Source: an uncultured Nitrospiraceae bacterium
GTDB lineage: Bacteria > Nitrospirota > Thermodesulfovibrionia > Thermodesulfovibrionales > SM23-35
DNA length: 64,000 bases
Direction of reading: 5' to 3'
NCBI GenBank assembly: GCA_937138415.1
Contig: CAKZPA010000044.1
Location: 62,001 to 126,000, forward strand
A model generated the notes under the pieces. It did no database searches. It had not been told where the DNA came from and saw nothing but the letters and a program-made list of their open reading frames with translations. This document shows positions 9,889 through 19,492 of this stretch, one piece after another. The position numbers and the translations under genes are program-made. Each line of letters starts with the position of its first letter. Within the stretch, counting starts at the first letter, position 1.

Positions 9889-9918
9889 AAGGGGTATCGG
9901 AGCGTTCCTCTACCCCCT
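9889..9918. terminator. Possible bidirectional terminator between ilvE and cytochrome gene
   Basis: GGGGTA (9891-9896) pairs with TACCCC (9911-9916) around a 14-nt loop, in the 38 nt between the convergent ilvE and cytochrome genes. Moderately pyrimidine-rich sequence follows. The stem is short. Confidence 0.4.
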
Positions 9919-9923
9919 CGTTC

Positions 9924-10331
9924 CTACTTCTTTTCCTCGGCAGGCATCGGTGCCGGTTCTTCCTTTTTGGGCTCGGGTGCGGCTTCCGGCTTCGCCGGTT
10001 CTTCAGGAGCTTTCATGTGACACTTCCCACAGTCGGCTTCCGCACTCTGCGAGAAGGCTCGCTTGCCGTCGTGGCATATGCCACAGTACTCGGCTTTGTC
10101 GTGATCTTCCTTCGTCATCTTGAAGGAACCCTTTTTCATCCCGAAGGGCTTCGGATGACAGTCATTGCACTTCATGCCTTGTTTGGCTCCGTGCGTGTCG
10201 CCATTGAAGACGACCTTCCCCGCGTCGCCGCCCACGTACTCGACTGATTTTCCGGGACCGACCGCGAAGGCGGTACCGATCAGGAATATGGCAACGAAAA
10301 GGCTGGTGATCATCGTGAGCTTCTTCATCAC
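9924..10331 (-). CDS. Periplasmic c7-type triheme cytochrome
   Basis: 135 aa with a signal peptide (MMKKLTMITSLFVAIFLIGTAFA). Three CxxCH haem-binding motifs, CNDCH, CGICH and CGKCH, with the spacing and extra histidines (FNGDTHGAKQGMKC, TKEDHDKAEYC) of the c(7)-type triheme family, whose members carry bis-His low-spin haems and shuttle electrons in the periplasm. After the last motif there is an unusual tail of about 30 residues of Pro/Glu/Ala/Lys (PEEPAKPEAAPEPKK), possibly a flexible tether. AAAGGAGG lies just before the ATG. It is monocistronic, with galU divergent 335 nt away; no redox partner is adjacent. Confidence 0.9.
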   Translation of the reverse strand: MMKKLTMITSLFVAIFLIGTAFAVGPGKSVEYVGGDAGKVVFNGDTHGAKQGMKCNDCHPKPFGMKKGSFKMTKEDHDKAEYCGICHDGKRAFSQSAEADCGKCHMKAPEEPAKPEAAPEPKKEEPAPMPAEEKK

Positions 10332-10666
10332 TTCTCACCTCCTTTCAAAAAAAATAACCTGCTCGGCAGGCATCTCATCGTTATTATGCCACCCCGAATC
10401 TCTTCTTTGCAAAGGTTTCTTTCCCTTTGGCGACACTGCTGTCCAAACGATTTCATAGCATAGCCGGACGCCGGGCGAACACTGCGACGACACCGCGTGC
10501 GATTAGTCCATGCCTGGTTTCAGCATGAGGCGTGTGCATCGAAGTCACCCGACGAATCGTGGTGCAGGAGAGGTGTTCAGCCATGCCGGTTCTCTTACTC
10601 TGGACACGCGTGACGGGGCTCAATTCCTTGAATTATGGGGGGGGTTAAGGTAATATTAAACGGACG
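10332..10666. other. Gene-free divergent intergenic region (cytochrome/galU)
   Basis: 335 nt upstream of both the cytochrome gene (minus) and galU (plus). It holds the cytochrome ribosome-binding site next to its ATG, a small CCTGC/GCAGG inverted repeat near 10360, a CATGCCT/AGGCGTG imperfect hairpin near 10512-10535, and the predicted galU promoter. No ORF in it looks like a protein. Confidence 0.5.
10628..10656 (+). promoter_or_regulatory. Candidate promoter for galU-lon-thiL
   Basis: TTGAAT (10628-10633), 17-nt spacer containing a G8 run, TAATAT (10651-10656). As at ilvE, the -10 ends 10 nt before the ATG and no good ribosome-binding site lies between, so a very short or absent leader is predicted. 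Confidence 0.45.
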
Positions 10667-11548
10667 ATGGAGAAGACAATCCGCAAAGCGATATTGCCGG
10701 CGGGTGGGCTCGGAACGCGGTTTCTGCCAGCCACGAAGGCCTCGCCGAAGGAGATGTTGCCGATCGTCGACAAACCCATGATTCAGTATGCCGTGGAAGA
10801 GGCGTACGCGTGCGGCATCGAAGAGTTCGTCATCATCACGGGGAAGCATAAGAGGGCGATCGAGGATCACTTCGACACGGCGTTCAAGCTCGAAGAGAGC
10901 CTCAAGAAATCCGGCAAGAGCGGCCTCCTCGAGGAAATCAACCGCTTGAACCGGTTTCACTTCGCCTACATCCGGCAGCGGGAGGCGCTCGGGCTCGGGC
11001 ACGCGCTCGCCTGCGCCGCTCCGTTTGTCAAGGACGAGCCCTTCGCGGTCCTCCTCAGCGACGACATCATCGAGCCGGGAGACCGGCTGCTCGGTGCAAT
11101 GATGGACCTGTACCAGGAACTCGGCGCTCCCATTCTCGCGCTCGAGCGCGTCCCGAGATCGGAAATTCAGCGCTACGGGGTGGTCAGCGGTGAGGAAGGG
11201 CCTCGCGGAGTCGTGCGGATCACCGGTCTCGTCGAGAAGCCCTCCCCGGAGGACGCGCCGTCGGACATGGCAATAATCGGGAGGTACATTCTCACGCCCG
11301 ACATCTTCCCGGAACTCGAGCGGGTTAAGCCGGGGAAGGGCGGAGAGATTCAGCTCACTGACGCGCTGTCGGGCTTGCTGGAGAAGCGTCCGATATTCGG
11401 TTACATATTCACCGGCAAACGCTACGACGCAGGAGATAAGGTCGGATACCTGAAAGCCACCGTCGCTCTCGCCCTGAGGAATGAACAGGTCTCGGAGCAG
11501 TTCAGCGCGTACCTGCTCGACGTCGCGGGACGTCTGAAAAAACAATAG
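10667..11548 (+). CDS. galU: UTP--glucose-1-phosphate uridylyltransferase
   Basis: Makes UDP-glucose from UTP and glucose-1-phosphate for envelope polysaccharide and glucan synthesis. 293 aa, typical. N-terminal nucleotidyltransferase motif [24 protein letters not shown] (read from residue 6), then [48 protein letters not shown], and the C-terminal [10 protein letters not shown] and [15 protein letters not shown] segments. The sequence between -10 and ATG lacks a clear ribosome-binding site. lon begins 10 nt downstream. Confidence 0.96.
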   Translation: MEKTIRKAILPAGGLGTRFLPATKASPKEMLPIVDKPMIQYAVEEAYACGIEEFVIITGKHKRAIEDHFDTAFKLEESLKKSGKSGLLEEINRLNRFHFAYIRQREALGLGHALACAAPFVKDEPFAVLLSDDIIEPGDRLLGAMMDLYQELGAPILALERVPRSEIQRYGVVSGEEGPRGVVRITGLVEKPSPEDAPSDMAIIGRYILTPDIFPELERVKPGKGGEIQLTDALSGLLEKRPIFGYIFTGKRYDAGDKVGYLKATVALALRNEQVSEQFSAYLLDVAGRLKKQ

Positions 11549-11558
11549 AGGGGTCAAC

Positions 11559-13979
11559 ATGGCGAATGTGACAGATGAGGAACAGAAAGTAGAGAAAGAG
11601 ATCGTGATCCCCGACACCCTGCCGGTCTTGCCGGTGAGGGATATCGTCGTGTTTCCGTACATGATTCTTCCCCTCTTCGTGGGAAGGGAGATGTCGATTA
11701 AAGCGATCGAACATTCCCTGAATACGCACAGGCTGGTGCTCTTGCTCACGCAGAAAGATCTCTCGATCGAGAATCCGAACCCCGAGGATCTCTTCTCGAC
11801 GGGAACGATCGTGCTCATCATGAGGATGCTCAAACTCCCTGATGGGAGGGTGAAAATCCTCGTGCAAGGGCTGTCCAAGGCGCGTGCGGTGAGCTACTCC
11901 CAGACGGAGCCGTTCTTCACGGCAAACATCGAGCGTATCAAAGAGCAGAGGTACGAGAAATTAACGATCGAGGATGAAGCGCTCTTGCGGAACGTGAAGG
12001 CCCAACTCGAGAAGGTCGTGTCCCTTGGCAAGTCGATCCTCCCGGATGTCATGGGGGTGATCGAGAACATCGAGGACCCCGGACGGCTCGCTGACCTGGT
12101 GGCATCGAATATCGGATTGAAGACGGATCAGTCGCAGGAGGTCCTGGAGATTATCGATCCCATCCAGCGGCTGAAGCGCGTGAGCGAACTCCTTGCCCGC
12201 GAGATCGAACTCCTCACCGTCCAGCAGAAGATCCAATCGGAGGCGAGGGGCGAGATAGACAAGACACAGCGCGAGTATTTCCTGAGGGAGCAACTCAAAG
12301 CGATCCAGAAGGAACTCGGGGATATCGACGAGCGCGCTGAAGAGATCAAGGAATTCCGGAAGAAGATCGAAGAAGCGAAGATGCCGGAGAAAGTGATGAA
12401 GGAAGCGGAGAAGCAGTTGAAACGTCTCGAAAAGATGCATCCCGACAGCGCGGAGGCCGCGACGGTGCGAACGTACCTCGACTGGCTCGTCGAGCTGCCG
12501 TGGGCCAGGTCCACCACCGACAACCTCGATATCAAGGCCGCGGAAAAGGTGCTGAACGAAGATCACTACGATCTGGAAAAGGTCAAGGAACGCATTCTCG
12601 AGTACCTGAGCGTGAGAAAGCTGAAGGACAAGATGAAAGGTCCGATTCTCTGTTTCATCGGTCCACCGGGCGTGGGAAAGACGTCGCTCGGCAAATCGAT
12701 CGCCCGCGCGCTCGGAAGGGAATTCGTGAGGATGTCGCTCGGCGGGGTGAGGGATGAGGCGGAGATACGGGGACACAGGAGAACGTACGTCGGCGCGCTT
12801 CCCGGGAGGATCATCCAGGGAATCAAGACCGCCGGGACGAACAACCCCGTATTCATGCTCGACGAGATCGACAAGATAGGGATGGATTTCAGAGGCGATC
12901 CGTCGTCGGCCCTTCTCGAAGTGCTCGATCCCGAGCAGAACTTCGCTTTTACGGATCATTACCTCGCGGTGCCTTTCGATCTGTCGAATGTTATGTTCAT
13001 CACGACCGGAAATCTGGCGGATACGATACCCGGGCCTCTCCGGGATAGGATGGAGGTCATTTATCTGTCGGGGTACACGACAGAGGAGAAGCGAGGTATC
13101 GCGCGAAACTATCTCATCCCCAAGCAGCTCCAGGAGCATGGCATCAGCGACAAAGTACTGAAGATCACCGATCCCGGTCTCCGGACCCTCATCGCGCAGT
13201 ACACGCGGGAAGCGGGCGTGCGAAACCTCGAGCGCGAGATCGCCCACCTCTGCAGAAAAGTCGCGAAAAAGATCGCGGAAGGAAAGGAGAAGGTGTTCGT
13301 CATCACGGCGCAGAATATCCATAGATATCTCGGCGTACCTAAATACCTGCCGGAAGAGGAGATCGAAAGAGACGAAGTCGGCGTTGCGACGGGGCTCGCG
13401 TGGACCGAGACCGGCGGGGATATTATCTATGTCGAGGCGACGACGATGAAGGGGAAGGGGAATCTCACGCTGACCGGCCAGCTCGGTGACGTCATGAAAG
13501 AGTCTGCGCAGGCCGCGCTCAGTTACGTGCGGTCGAAAGCGAAGAATCTCAATATCAAGGACGAACTCTTGTCGAAATCCGATCTCCACATCCATGTGCC
13601 TGCGGGAGCGATTCCGAAGGACGGTCCTTCTGCGGGCATTACGATGGCGACCGCAATCGCCTCAGCCCTGACCGGTATCCCGGTGAACAAGAGCGTTGCC
13701 ATGACCGGGGAAGTGACGTTGCGCGGGCGGGTACTGCCCATCGGGGGACTGAAGGAAAAGACGCTCGCGGCGAAGCGAATGGGCATCAAAACGATCATTA
13801 TCCCGAAGAGAAACAACAAGGATCTCGAGGATATCCCGAAGTATATCAAGAAGGATATGGAGTTTGTCTTCGCGGAAACGATGGACGACGTGCTCGCCGT
13901 TTCCCTGAAGAAGCCGAGAAATGCGAAGCGGGGCCGCGGACCGAAGAGGGAAAGGCCCGCGGGGAAGAAGAGTCGGTAG
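11559..13979 (+). CDS. lon: ATP-dependent protease Lon
   Basis: Cytoplasmic AAA+ serine protease that degrades misfolded and regulatory proteins. 806 aa. N-terminal substrate-binding domain starting [19 protein letters not shown], coiled-coil region about residues 190-290, Walker [14 protein letters not shown], Walker [11 protein letters not shown], and a C-terminal protease domain with the catalytic Ser in [13 protein letters not shown] and Lys in [16 protein letters not shown]. The C-terminus has a basic tail ([19 protein letters not shown]). It is placed between galU and thiL on the same strand with very short gaps, so likely transcribed with them. Confidence 0.97.
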   Translation: MANVTDEEQKVEKEIVIPDTLPVLPVRDIVVFPYMILPLFVGREMSIKAIEHSLNTHRLVLLLTQKDLSIENPNPEDLFSTGTIVLIMRMLKLPDGRVKILVQGLSKARAVSYSQTEPFFTANIERIKEQRYEKLTIEDEALLRNVKAQLEKVVSLGKSILPDVMGVIENIEDPGRLADLVASNIGLKTDQSQEVLEIIDPIQRLKRVSELLAREIELLTVQQKIQSEARGEIDKTQREYFLREQLKAIQKELGDIDERAEEIKEFRKKIEEAKMPEKVMKEAEKQLKRLEKMHPDSAEAATVRTYLDWLVELPWARSTTDNLDIKAAEKVLNEDHYDLEKVKERILEYLSVRKLKDKMKGPILCFIGPPGVGKTSLGKSIARALGREFVRMSLGGVRDEAEIRGHRRTYVGALPGRIIQGIKTAGTNNPVFMLDEIDKIGMDFRGDPSSALLEVLDPEQNFAFTDHYLAVPFDLSNVMFITTGNLADTIPGPLRDRMEVIYLSGYTTEEKRGIARNYLIPKQLQEHGISDKVLKITDPGLRTLIAQYTREAGVRNLEREIAHLCRKVAKKIAEGKEKVFVITAQNIHRYLGVPKYLPEEEIERDEVGVATGLAWTETGGDIIYVEATTMKGKGNLTLTGQLGDVMKESAQAALSYVRSKAKNLNIKDELLSKSDLHIHVPAGAIPKDGPSAGITMATAIASALTGIPVNKSVAMTGEVTLRGRVLPIGGLKEKTLAAKRMGIKTIIIPKRNNKDLEDIPKYIKKDMEFVFAETMDDVLAVSLKKPRNAKRGRGPKRERPAGKKSR

Positions 13980-13983
13980 TTTC

Positions 13984-15042
13984 TTGAGAGCGAGGAGAAG
14001 ACGCGGTAGCGGCGCTTGCCTGAGCGAACTCGCTCTCGTCAACGATATTCGCCGTCTCTTTGTCGGCAAACGACCGGAAATTCTGGTCGGCATCGGGGAC
14101 GATGCCGCGGTCATCGCTCCGAAGGGGCGGCATCTTCTCGCGACGACCGACATGATGGTCGAAGGGATACACTTCGACCTTCGTTTTGCGACCGCCTTCC
14201 AAATCGGCTTCAAGCTCATTTCGGTGAACGTGAGCGATATCTACGCGATGGGCGGGGAGCCTCGCTATGCGCTTTTGAACGTGGCGGTGGCGAACCGAAC
14301 GTCTCCTGCGTTTGTTTCCGAATTCCTGAACGGTGTGCGAAAGGCGCTCGCTCGTTACGGTGCGGATCTCGTCGGAGGTGATATATCCGCTTCGCGGCGT
14401 GGAATGGCCTTCTCCGCAACGCTCCTCGGTGTCGCTCGGCGGATCGTCTGTCGCTCCGGAGCCCGGGTTGGCGACGGGGTATACGTGACCGGCACGCTCG
14501 GAGATTCCGCCTGTGGCCTGGAGATTTTAAAGATGGTGAAACGAACGATACCGATGACCGTCGCGCCGTCTCGTTCGCGGCTCGATACGCTGCCGGAGAA
14601 GGTGCCCGTGCTGAGGAAGCTCGCTCGCCGGAGCAAAGACGCGTGGCATATTATCGAGCCGCTTCTGAGGCGGCACTTGCTGCCGGAAGCGCGACACCAC
14701 GGATCGATCGCTCGTTACGCTTCCGCTATGATCGACGTGAGTGACGGTCTCCTCGTGGATCTCACGAGGCTCTGCGATGAGAGCGGTGTCGGTGCCCGGA
14801 TTTACGAGGATAAAGTGCCGGTTTCCCCTGCCTGCCGGGAAGCGGCCGACGCCCTCGGGGTCGATTACCGCGCGTTCTCTCTGAAGGGTGGCGAAGACTA
14901 CGAACTCCTCTTCACCGCCCCGAAGGGGAAGAACGTTAGCGCGACCTGTATCGGGGAAGTGACCGGGAGGGAGAGGACTATCGTGACCGCATCTGGGACC
15001 GAACGGGAATTTTCGGCCGAGGGGTATCTGCACTTTCGATGA
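13984..15042 (+). CDS. thiL: Thiamine-monophosphate kinase
   Basis: Phosphorylates thiamine monophosphate to the diphosphate cofactor. PurM/SelD-like fold: GIGDDAAVI, TTDMMVEGIHFDLRFATAFQIG, VNVSDIYAMGGEPRYALL, GADLVGGDISAS, GARVGDGVYVTGTLGDSACGLEIL, SAMIDVSDGLLVDLTRLCDESGVGARI and FSLKGGEDYELLFTAP. The open frame extends back into lon to 13921, but that part is an Arg/Gly-rich lon shadow. I place the start at TTG 13984, four nt after lon, leaving 352 aa; a later CTG before LSELALVND would also fit the family. No strong ribosome-binding site decides it. Confidence 0.9.
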   Translation: MRARRRRGSGACLSELALVNDIRRLFVGKRPEILVGIGDDAAVIAPKGRHLLATTDMMVEGIHFDLRFATAFQIGFKLISVNVSDIYAMGGEPRYALLNVAVANRTSPAFVSEFLNGVRKALARYGADLVGGDISASRRGMAFSATLLGVARRIVCRSGARVGDGVYVTGTLGDSACGLEILKMVKRTIPMTVAPSRSRLDTLPEKVPVLRKLARRSKDAWHIIEPLLRRHLLPEARHHGSIARYASAMIDVSDGLLVDLTRLCDESGVGARIYEDKVPVSPACREAADALGVDYRAFSLKGGEDYELLFTAPKGKNVSATCIGEVTGRERTIVTASGTEREFSAEGYLHFR

Positions 15043-15227
15043 ACAAGTATCAGAAGATCGCTCTCCTCGTCGGTGCTATCGTTCTCATCCTCATATTTGG
15101 CAAGACCGTGACCCAGATCGGATTGAGGACGATGGGCGCGCTCGGCGCACTTCTCTGGAAGATTATCGTCATCATCGTCGCCGTTGCACTCGTCGTTTCT
15201 TTCCTGAAAAAGAAAATGAGACAGTAG
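15039..15227 (+). CDS. Two-TM membrane miniprotein
   Basis: 62 aa. Two hydrophobic helices (IALLVGAIVLILIFG and LLWKIIVIIVAVALVVSFL) joined by a short KTVTQIGLRTMGALG loop and ending with KKKMRQ. The positive tail suggests a cytoplasmic C-terminus. Its ATG overlaps the thiL stop (ATGA), which argues that it is a real translationally coupled gene. No family recognised. Confidence 0.6.
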   Translation: MNKYQKIALLVGAIVLILIFGKTVTQIGLRTMGALGALLWKIIVIIVAVALVVSFLKKKMRQ

Positions 15228-15503
15228 CGAACTGCGCCGCGAGTATCTTTTTGCACGGTATCCTGCGTATTCGAACTGCAAGAAGTGATTGGCGGTTTGT
15301 CTGGATGGAAAGAGCGGAGCCTGCCCGGAGAAAAAGTATCCAGTGCGGGGGCGCCGTTCCGTTATCCGCCAGCGGCATCGCGATAGTGCGCTGCACAATG
15401 CCGTCCGTCCGCCGCACGATGCGGCAACGAAACAAGCTCTCGTCGCGCAACGGTACCGCTGGAACGAATGGTTCGGCGCAGGAGGCGGAGAAGCCGCTCG
15501 TCG

Positions 15504-17003
15504 CTATGTGCCGTAGGGCGCCGATATCTCTCCGAGCGCCCACGCAACGTTCCGCCTGACGCGTGAATCTTCGTCCCGGAGTGCGGCGATAAGAGGTTCG
15601 ATCGCCCGCGTGTCCTTGATCTTCCCCAGAGCGGCTACCACGTTAAGCCGGAAGTAGGTGTTATTGTCTTTGAGCGCGTCGATGAGGAGGTCGACGGACG
15701 GGGAGCCGATCTTGCCGAGAGCCCACACGGCGTTCTCTCTTACCCTTGGGTCTTCGTCCCTCAGTGCGGCGATGAGGGGTTCGATCGCCCGCGTATCTTT
15801 GATTTTTCCGAGTATCTCGATGATATGTTCTCTGACGGATGCGTCCCCGTCTTTCAGATTCGCGATGAGTGACTCCACGGCCGGAGAGCCGATCTTGCCG
15901 AGGGCCCAGACGGCGTTCTCCCGCACCTGCGGGTTGTCGTCTTTGAGGTTTTCGATGAGCGGAGCGACGGCCGGAGAGCCGATCTTGCCGAGGGCCCAGA
16001 CGGCGTTCTCCTGGACCCGGGGGTCCTCGCTTTTGAGGTTTTCGATGAGCGGAGCGACGGCCGGAGAGCCGATCTTGCCGAGGGCCCAGACGGCGTTCTC
16101 CCGCATCCGGGGGTCCTCTTCTCGAAGAGCCGCGATCAGAGGCTCGACCGCTTTCGGATTCTTGATCTTGCCGAGTGTCTCGGCGGCTTTGTATCGAATG
16201 TTCGCGTCTTCGTGGCTCAGGGCCCGGATAAGTGGTTCGACGGCGAGGTCCCCCATTCTCCAGAGTGCTGCGACGGCATTTTCCCTCACGCGAGGATTCT
16301 CGTCCTTGAACGAATTGATCAGTGCGGGAATGGCGCTCGGATCCTTGATTTCGCCGAGAGCGCGTATCGCTGATTCCCGGACTCTCATATCGCCGACCTT
16401 GAGGGCGGCGATAAGGGGTTCGACCGCCGCGACTCCGATTTCCATGAGCGCCCATACGACGTGTTCTCTGAACCGCGCGTCTTCGTCTTTCAGTGTAGAG
16501 ATGAGCGGCGCAATCGAAGCGACCCCTATTTCCCGAAGGGAGAAGACGGCGTTCTCGCGAACCCTCGAATCCTCGTCTTTCAGCGCGCCGATGAGCGGGT
16601 CGATCGCGCGCTGATCCTTTATTTCGCCGAGCGTTTCCGCCGCGTGGCACCGTATCTGCGGGTTCGCATGCTTGAGGGACTCGATGAGGCGCTCGACCGC
16701 AGGTTCGCCTATTTCGCTGAGAGCCCACACCGCGCTTTCACGCACCCGGGCGTCTTCGTCTCTGAAGGCGGAAACGAGCGGCTCGATCGCCGGGACACCG
16801 ATTTCCCCGAGCGCCCATATCGCGTTCCACCTCACATCCGAGTCGTTGTCTTTCAGCGCAGCGATGAGCGGCTCGATCGCCCGAATGTCCTTGATCTTTC
16901 CCAGGGCTTCGACAGCATTTTGCCTGACTTCGGGGTCAGGGTCTCTCGAAGCCGCTATCAAAGGTTCTACCGCTCTTTCGTCTTTCACTCGTATCGGTCT
17001 CAT
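15504..17003 (-). CDS. HEAT-repeat protein with 16 tandem repeats
   Basis: 499 aa made almost wholly of 16 HEAT (PBS-lyase-like) repeats of 30-31 residues, consensus [29 protein letters not shown]. Repeats ending GKIKD (31 aa) and ending GxIG (30 aa) alternate irregularly. The start is ATG 17003 with AAGGAGA upstream; the open frame runs to 17129 but that extension is not repeat-like. No signal peptide or other domain is present, so it is probably a cytoplasmic scaffold. The family covers lyases of bilin attachment and general protein-protein scaffolds; nothing nearby suggests phycobilins. Repeats at about 15880-16120 are almost identical in DNA, a sign of recent tandem duplication. Confidence 0.9.
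   Translation of the reverse strand: [499 protein letters not shown]
15880..16110. repeat. Near-identical tandem repeat units inside HEAT gene
   Basis: Three successive units (starting near 15881, 15971 and 16061, 90-nt period) share a segment of about 40 nt covering GSPAV and [11 protein letters not shown] codons with few or no differences. Unit copy number here could vary by slippage or recombination. Confidence 0.75.
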
Positions 17004-17131
17004 CGTTTCTCCTTTTCGTTCATTCGGCGGATATGACCGCGCATTCTCCCATACTCGCTCCACGGGGATGATCTCTGCGGAGAGAAGGGATGCACGATCA
17101 CACGCGCAAGGCGTTTGCGTGATTATCATTT

Positions 17132-17162
17132 ATTATGAACGGTGACCGTCACTGTTTGTCAA
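17132..17162 (-). promoter_or_regulatory. Candidate promoter and palindromic operator upstream of HEAT gene
   Basis: On the minus strand TTGACA (17162-17157) is followed by CATAAT (17137-17132), spacing 19 nt, or by overlapping -10 alternatives at 17-18 nt. The palindrome GTGACCGTCAC (17142-17152) lies in the spacer, where a bound repressor would block transcription. The leader to the ATG would be about 125 nt. Confidence 0.45.
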
Positions 17163-17225
17163 TCCCGAATGGTCGGCGAGGGGGTCAGGAAAGCTTCACT
17201 GAAATCTCATGCCCTTCGATCTCTT

Positions 17226-17687
17226 CTACTTAGAGGGGAACGCCTTCAGAAAGTGCAGGCCGCGGAGCGCCTCCTTCATCTTCACATAGGTTGCGTCCAC
17301 CCCCAAATACTCCACACGGACCGTGCATATTCCGAGGGAGAGCATGTCGAGAACCCGCGCCGCCGCGTATGAGAGATCGAGATCCCTCACGGTTTCGAAC
17401 GGCCCGCGATCGTTCACGACGCAGAATGTCGTCTTGTTGTTGACCATATTGGTGATTCTCAGCAAAGTGCCGAACGGGAAGGTCCTGTGAGCGCACGTAA
17501 AATGGTGCATGTCGAAGACCTCTCCCGAGGCCGTCGTTTTCCCGTGGAACTGGTGGCCGTACCACGACGCGAGTGCATAGTAAATCTGACCGTAAAAAGG
17601 GACATCCATCCCCGCGTTCGCGAAAACCGGAACGACCAGAGACGTCAGAAGGATGACGATGATGACTATTCTCCGCATGGTTTCCAT
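17226..17687 (-). CDS. rlpA: RlpA-family septal ring lytic transglycosylase-like protein
   Basis: 153 aa with a signal peptide (IVIIVILLTSLVVPVFANA) and a single double-psi beta-barrel domain: ALASWYGHQFHGKTTASGEVFD, AHRTFPFGTLLRITN, VVNDRGPF, LDLSYAAARVLDML. These include the Asp/His region characteristic of RlpA (DRGPF). RlpA cleaves denuded glycan strands at the division septum. There is no lipobox cysteine and no SPOR domain, so this is the short form, free or loosely attached in the periplasm. Confidence 0.88.
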   Translation of the reverse strand: METMRRIVIIVILLTSLVVPVFANAGMDVPFYGQIYYALASWYGHQFHGKTTASGEVFDMHHFTCAHRTFPFGTLLRITNMVNNKTTFCVVNDRGPFETVRDLDLSYAAARVLDMLSLGICTVRVEYLGVDATYVKMKEALRGLHFLKAFPSK

Positions 17688-17842
17688 TTCTCTCTGAACA
17701 CCGCTGAATGACGTCGCGGTTATACTGAAGTGCTTTTTCCCCCGTCCAACTCTACCAAATCATAAGAAGAGGACTGTTGTCAATAAAAAAATAGTAATAG
17801 ATCGATTATACTATGTTATAGATTCGTCTCGTGCAGGCTACG

Positions 17843-18964
17843 ATGGGAGCGGTTGGAATAAGCGAGAAAATTCAGAAGATTCTCACGCAGACGGGAATCG
17901 TCATCAACGGTCCGAATCCCTGGGATATCCAGGTGCGGCACGATCGCTTCTTCCAGAGGGTACTCAGAGAAGGCAGCATCGGTCTCGGCGAGTCATACAT
18001 GGACGGCTGGTGGGAGTGCGATCGTCTCGATGAATTCTTCTGCAGGATCATGCCGTTCAAACCGGAAGACGCTGTGAAGAGAAACCCTGCGCTCCGGCTC
18101 GAACTCCTCAAGGCCCTCGTCGGCAAACGCGCATCAGGCAGGAGGGCGTTCACCGTCGGTGAAAAGCACTACGACCTGGGCAACGAACTCTTCGCGAGGA
18201 TGTTGGACAGGAACATGATGTACAGTTGCGGGTACTGGAAGGGCGCGGCGACACTCGACGAAGCGCAGCTCGCGAAGATGGATCTCATATGCCGGAAGAT
18301 CGGCCTTCGGCCGGGGGACCGCATTCTCGATATCGGCTGCGGCTGGGGCGGATTCCCCCGGTACGCCGCAGAGCGTTACGGAGCGTCCGTGATGGGGATT
18401 ACCGTCTCGCAAAAGCAGGTGGCATTCGCACGGGAATTGTGCGCAGGGTTGCCCGTCGAAATCAGGTACCAGGACTATCGGGAGGTATCCGGGACGTTCG
18501 ACCACGTCGTTTCCATCGGCATGTTCGAACACGTGTGCTACGAGCACTACAGGACGTACATGAGCATCGTGCACAGATGCTTGAAGGATGGCGGACTCTT
18601 TTTGCTCCATACCATTGGGAGCAACGAGTCGAAGGTGACGGTCGATCCATGGTTCGGCAAGTACATTTTCCCGAATTCGATGATTCCTTCCATGAAACAG
18701 ATCAGCGAATCGGTCGAGGGGCTCTTCGTCGTCGAAGACTGGCACAACATCGGACCCCACTACGATCCGACCCTCATGGCATGGTTCCGGAATTTCGATG
18801 CTGCGTGGGATGAACTCCGCGGGCTCTACGACGACCGCTTCTATCGAATGTGGAAGTACTACCTCCTCAGCTCGGCGGGGACGTTCCGTGCCCGCTGTCT
18901 GCAGGTCTGGCAGATCGTCCTTTCGAAGGGCGGCATCCCGGGAGGGTATCTCTCCATCCGTTGA
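17843..18964 (+). CDS. cfa: Cyclopropane-fatty-acyl-phospholipid synthase
   Basis: Transfers a methylene group from SAM to cis double bonds of membrane phospholipid acyl chains. 373 aa from ATG 17843; a GTG at 17831 is in frame but has no ribosome-binding site. The N-terminal domain (NPWDIQVRHDRFFQRVLREGSIGLGESYMDGWW) precedes the SAM-binding motif DIGCGWGGFPRYAAERYGASVMGITVS and the active-site segments EKHYDLGNELFARMLDRNMMYSCGYW (read in two parts) and SIGMFEHVCYEHY. The upstream 80 nt are strikingly AT-rich for this region. It appears to stand alone. Confidence 0.95.
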   Translation: MGAVGISEKIQKILTQTGIVINGPNPWDIQVRHDRFFQRVLREGSIGLGESYMDGWWECDRLDEFFCRIMPFKPEDAVKRNPALRLELLKALVGKRASGRRAFTVGEKHYDLGNELFARMLDRNMMYSCGYWKGAATLDEAQLAKMDLICRKIGLRPGDRILDIGCGWGGFPRYAAERYGASVMGITVSQKQVAFARELCAGLPVEIRYQDYREVSGTFDHVVSIGMFEHVCYEHYRTYMSIVHRCLKDGGLFLLHTIGSNESKVTVDPWFGKYIFPNSMIPSMKQISESVEGLFVVEDWHNIGPHYDPTLMAWFRNFDAAWDELRGLYDDRFYRMWKYYLLSSAGTFRARCLQVWQIVLSKGGIPGGYLSIR

Positions 18965-19048
18965 GGATCGATGACGATCCGCACGGACGTTCGACGGTCT
19001 GTCAGGGTCTGTCCTGCGGCGAAAATGTCGTCGTGGGAAGAGGACGGT

Positions 19049-19492
19049 TCATCGTCTGGAATCGATGAGAATGCTCACCGGCCCGTCGTTGACGAGACGT
19101 ATCCTCATGGTGGCGCCGAATTCTCCGGTACGTACCCGTATTCCCATCGCCCTGAGCCCTTCCACGAATTGTTCGTAGAGCACCTTCGCTCTCGAGGGAT
19201 CTTCGGCGGAATCGAATGAGGGGCGGTTTCCCTTGCGGCAATCGGCGGCGAGCGTGAACTGAGAGACCACCAATATCTCGCCGTCGGCATCCTGAACCGA
19301 TCGGTTCATCTTCCGCTCCATGTCTTCGAAAATTCGCAGGTGAGCGATTTTCTTTGCGAGATACGCGAGGTCACGATCGGTGTCACCTCTCTCGACGCCG
19401 AGAAACACGAGCAGACCCCTGCCTATTCGGGAGAATGTTGTGCCGCCGATTTCAACTTCTGCTTCGGAAACCCTTTGTATTAAGGCTTTCAT
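19049..19492 (-). CDS. dtd: D-aminoacyl-tRNA deacylase
   Basis: Hydrolyses D-amino acids and glycine mis-attached to tRNA. 147 aa from ATG 19492 (KALIQRVSEAEVEI is the conserved N-terminus; six residues upstream are excluded). The family hallmarks SQFTLAADCRKGNRPSF and NDGPVSILIDS (the Gly-Pro motif region) are both present. It is the last gene of a probable minus-strand operon after the GH57 gene, 80 nt downstream of it. Confidence 0.95.
   Translation of the reverse strand: MKALIQRVSEAEVEIGGTTFSRIGRGLLVFLGVERGDTDRDLAYLAKKIAHLRIFEDMERKMNRSVQDADGEILVVSQFTLAADCRKGNRPSFDSAEDPSRAKVLYEQFVEGLRAMGIRVRTGEFGATMRIRLVNDGPVSILIDSRR

Noticed and set aside
15289-15516. Plus-strand ORF ending QRYRWNEWFGAGGGEAARRYVP-like (in parts) between the miniprotein and HEAT genes
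   Set aside because: It could be a decayed gene end, but it has no upstream ribosome-binding site or recognisable family and overlaps the HEAT stop; evidence is too thin.
15504-17003. Regular 90-93-nt periodicity, checked as a CRISPR-like array
   Set aside because: The period is explained by HEAT codons in one open frame; spacers are not unique and repeats are not palindromic.
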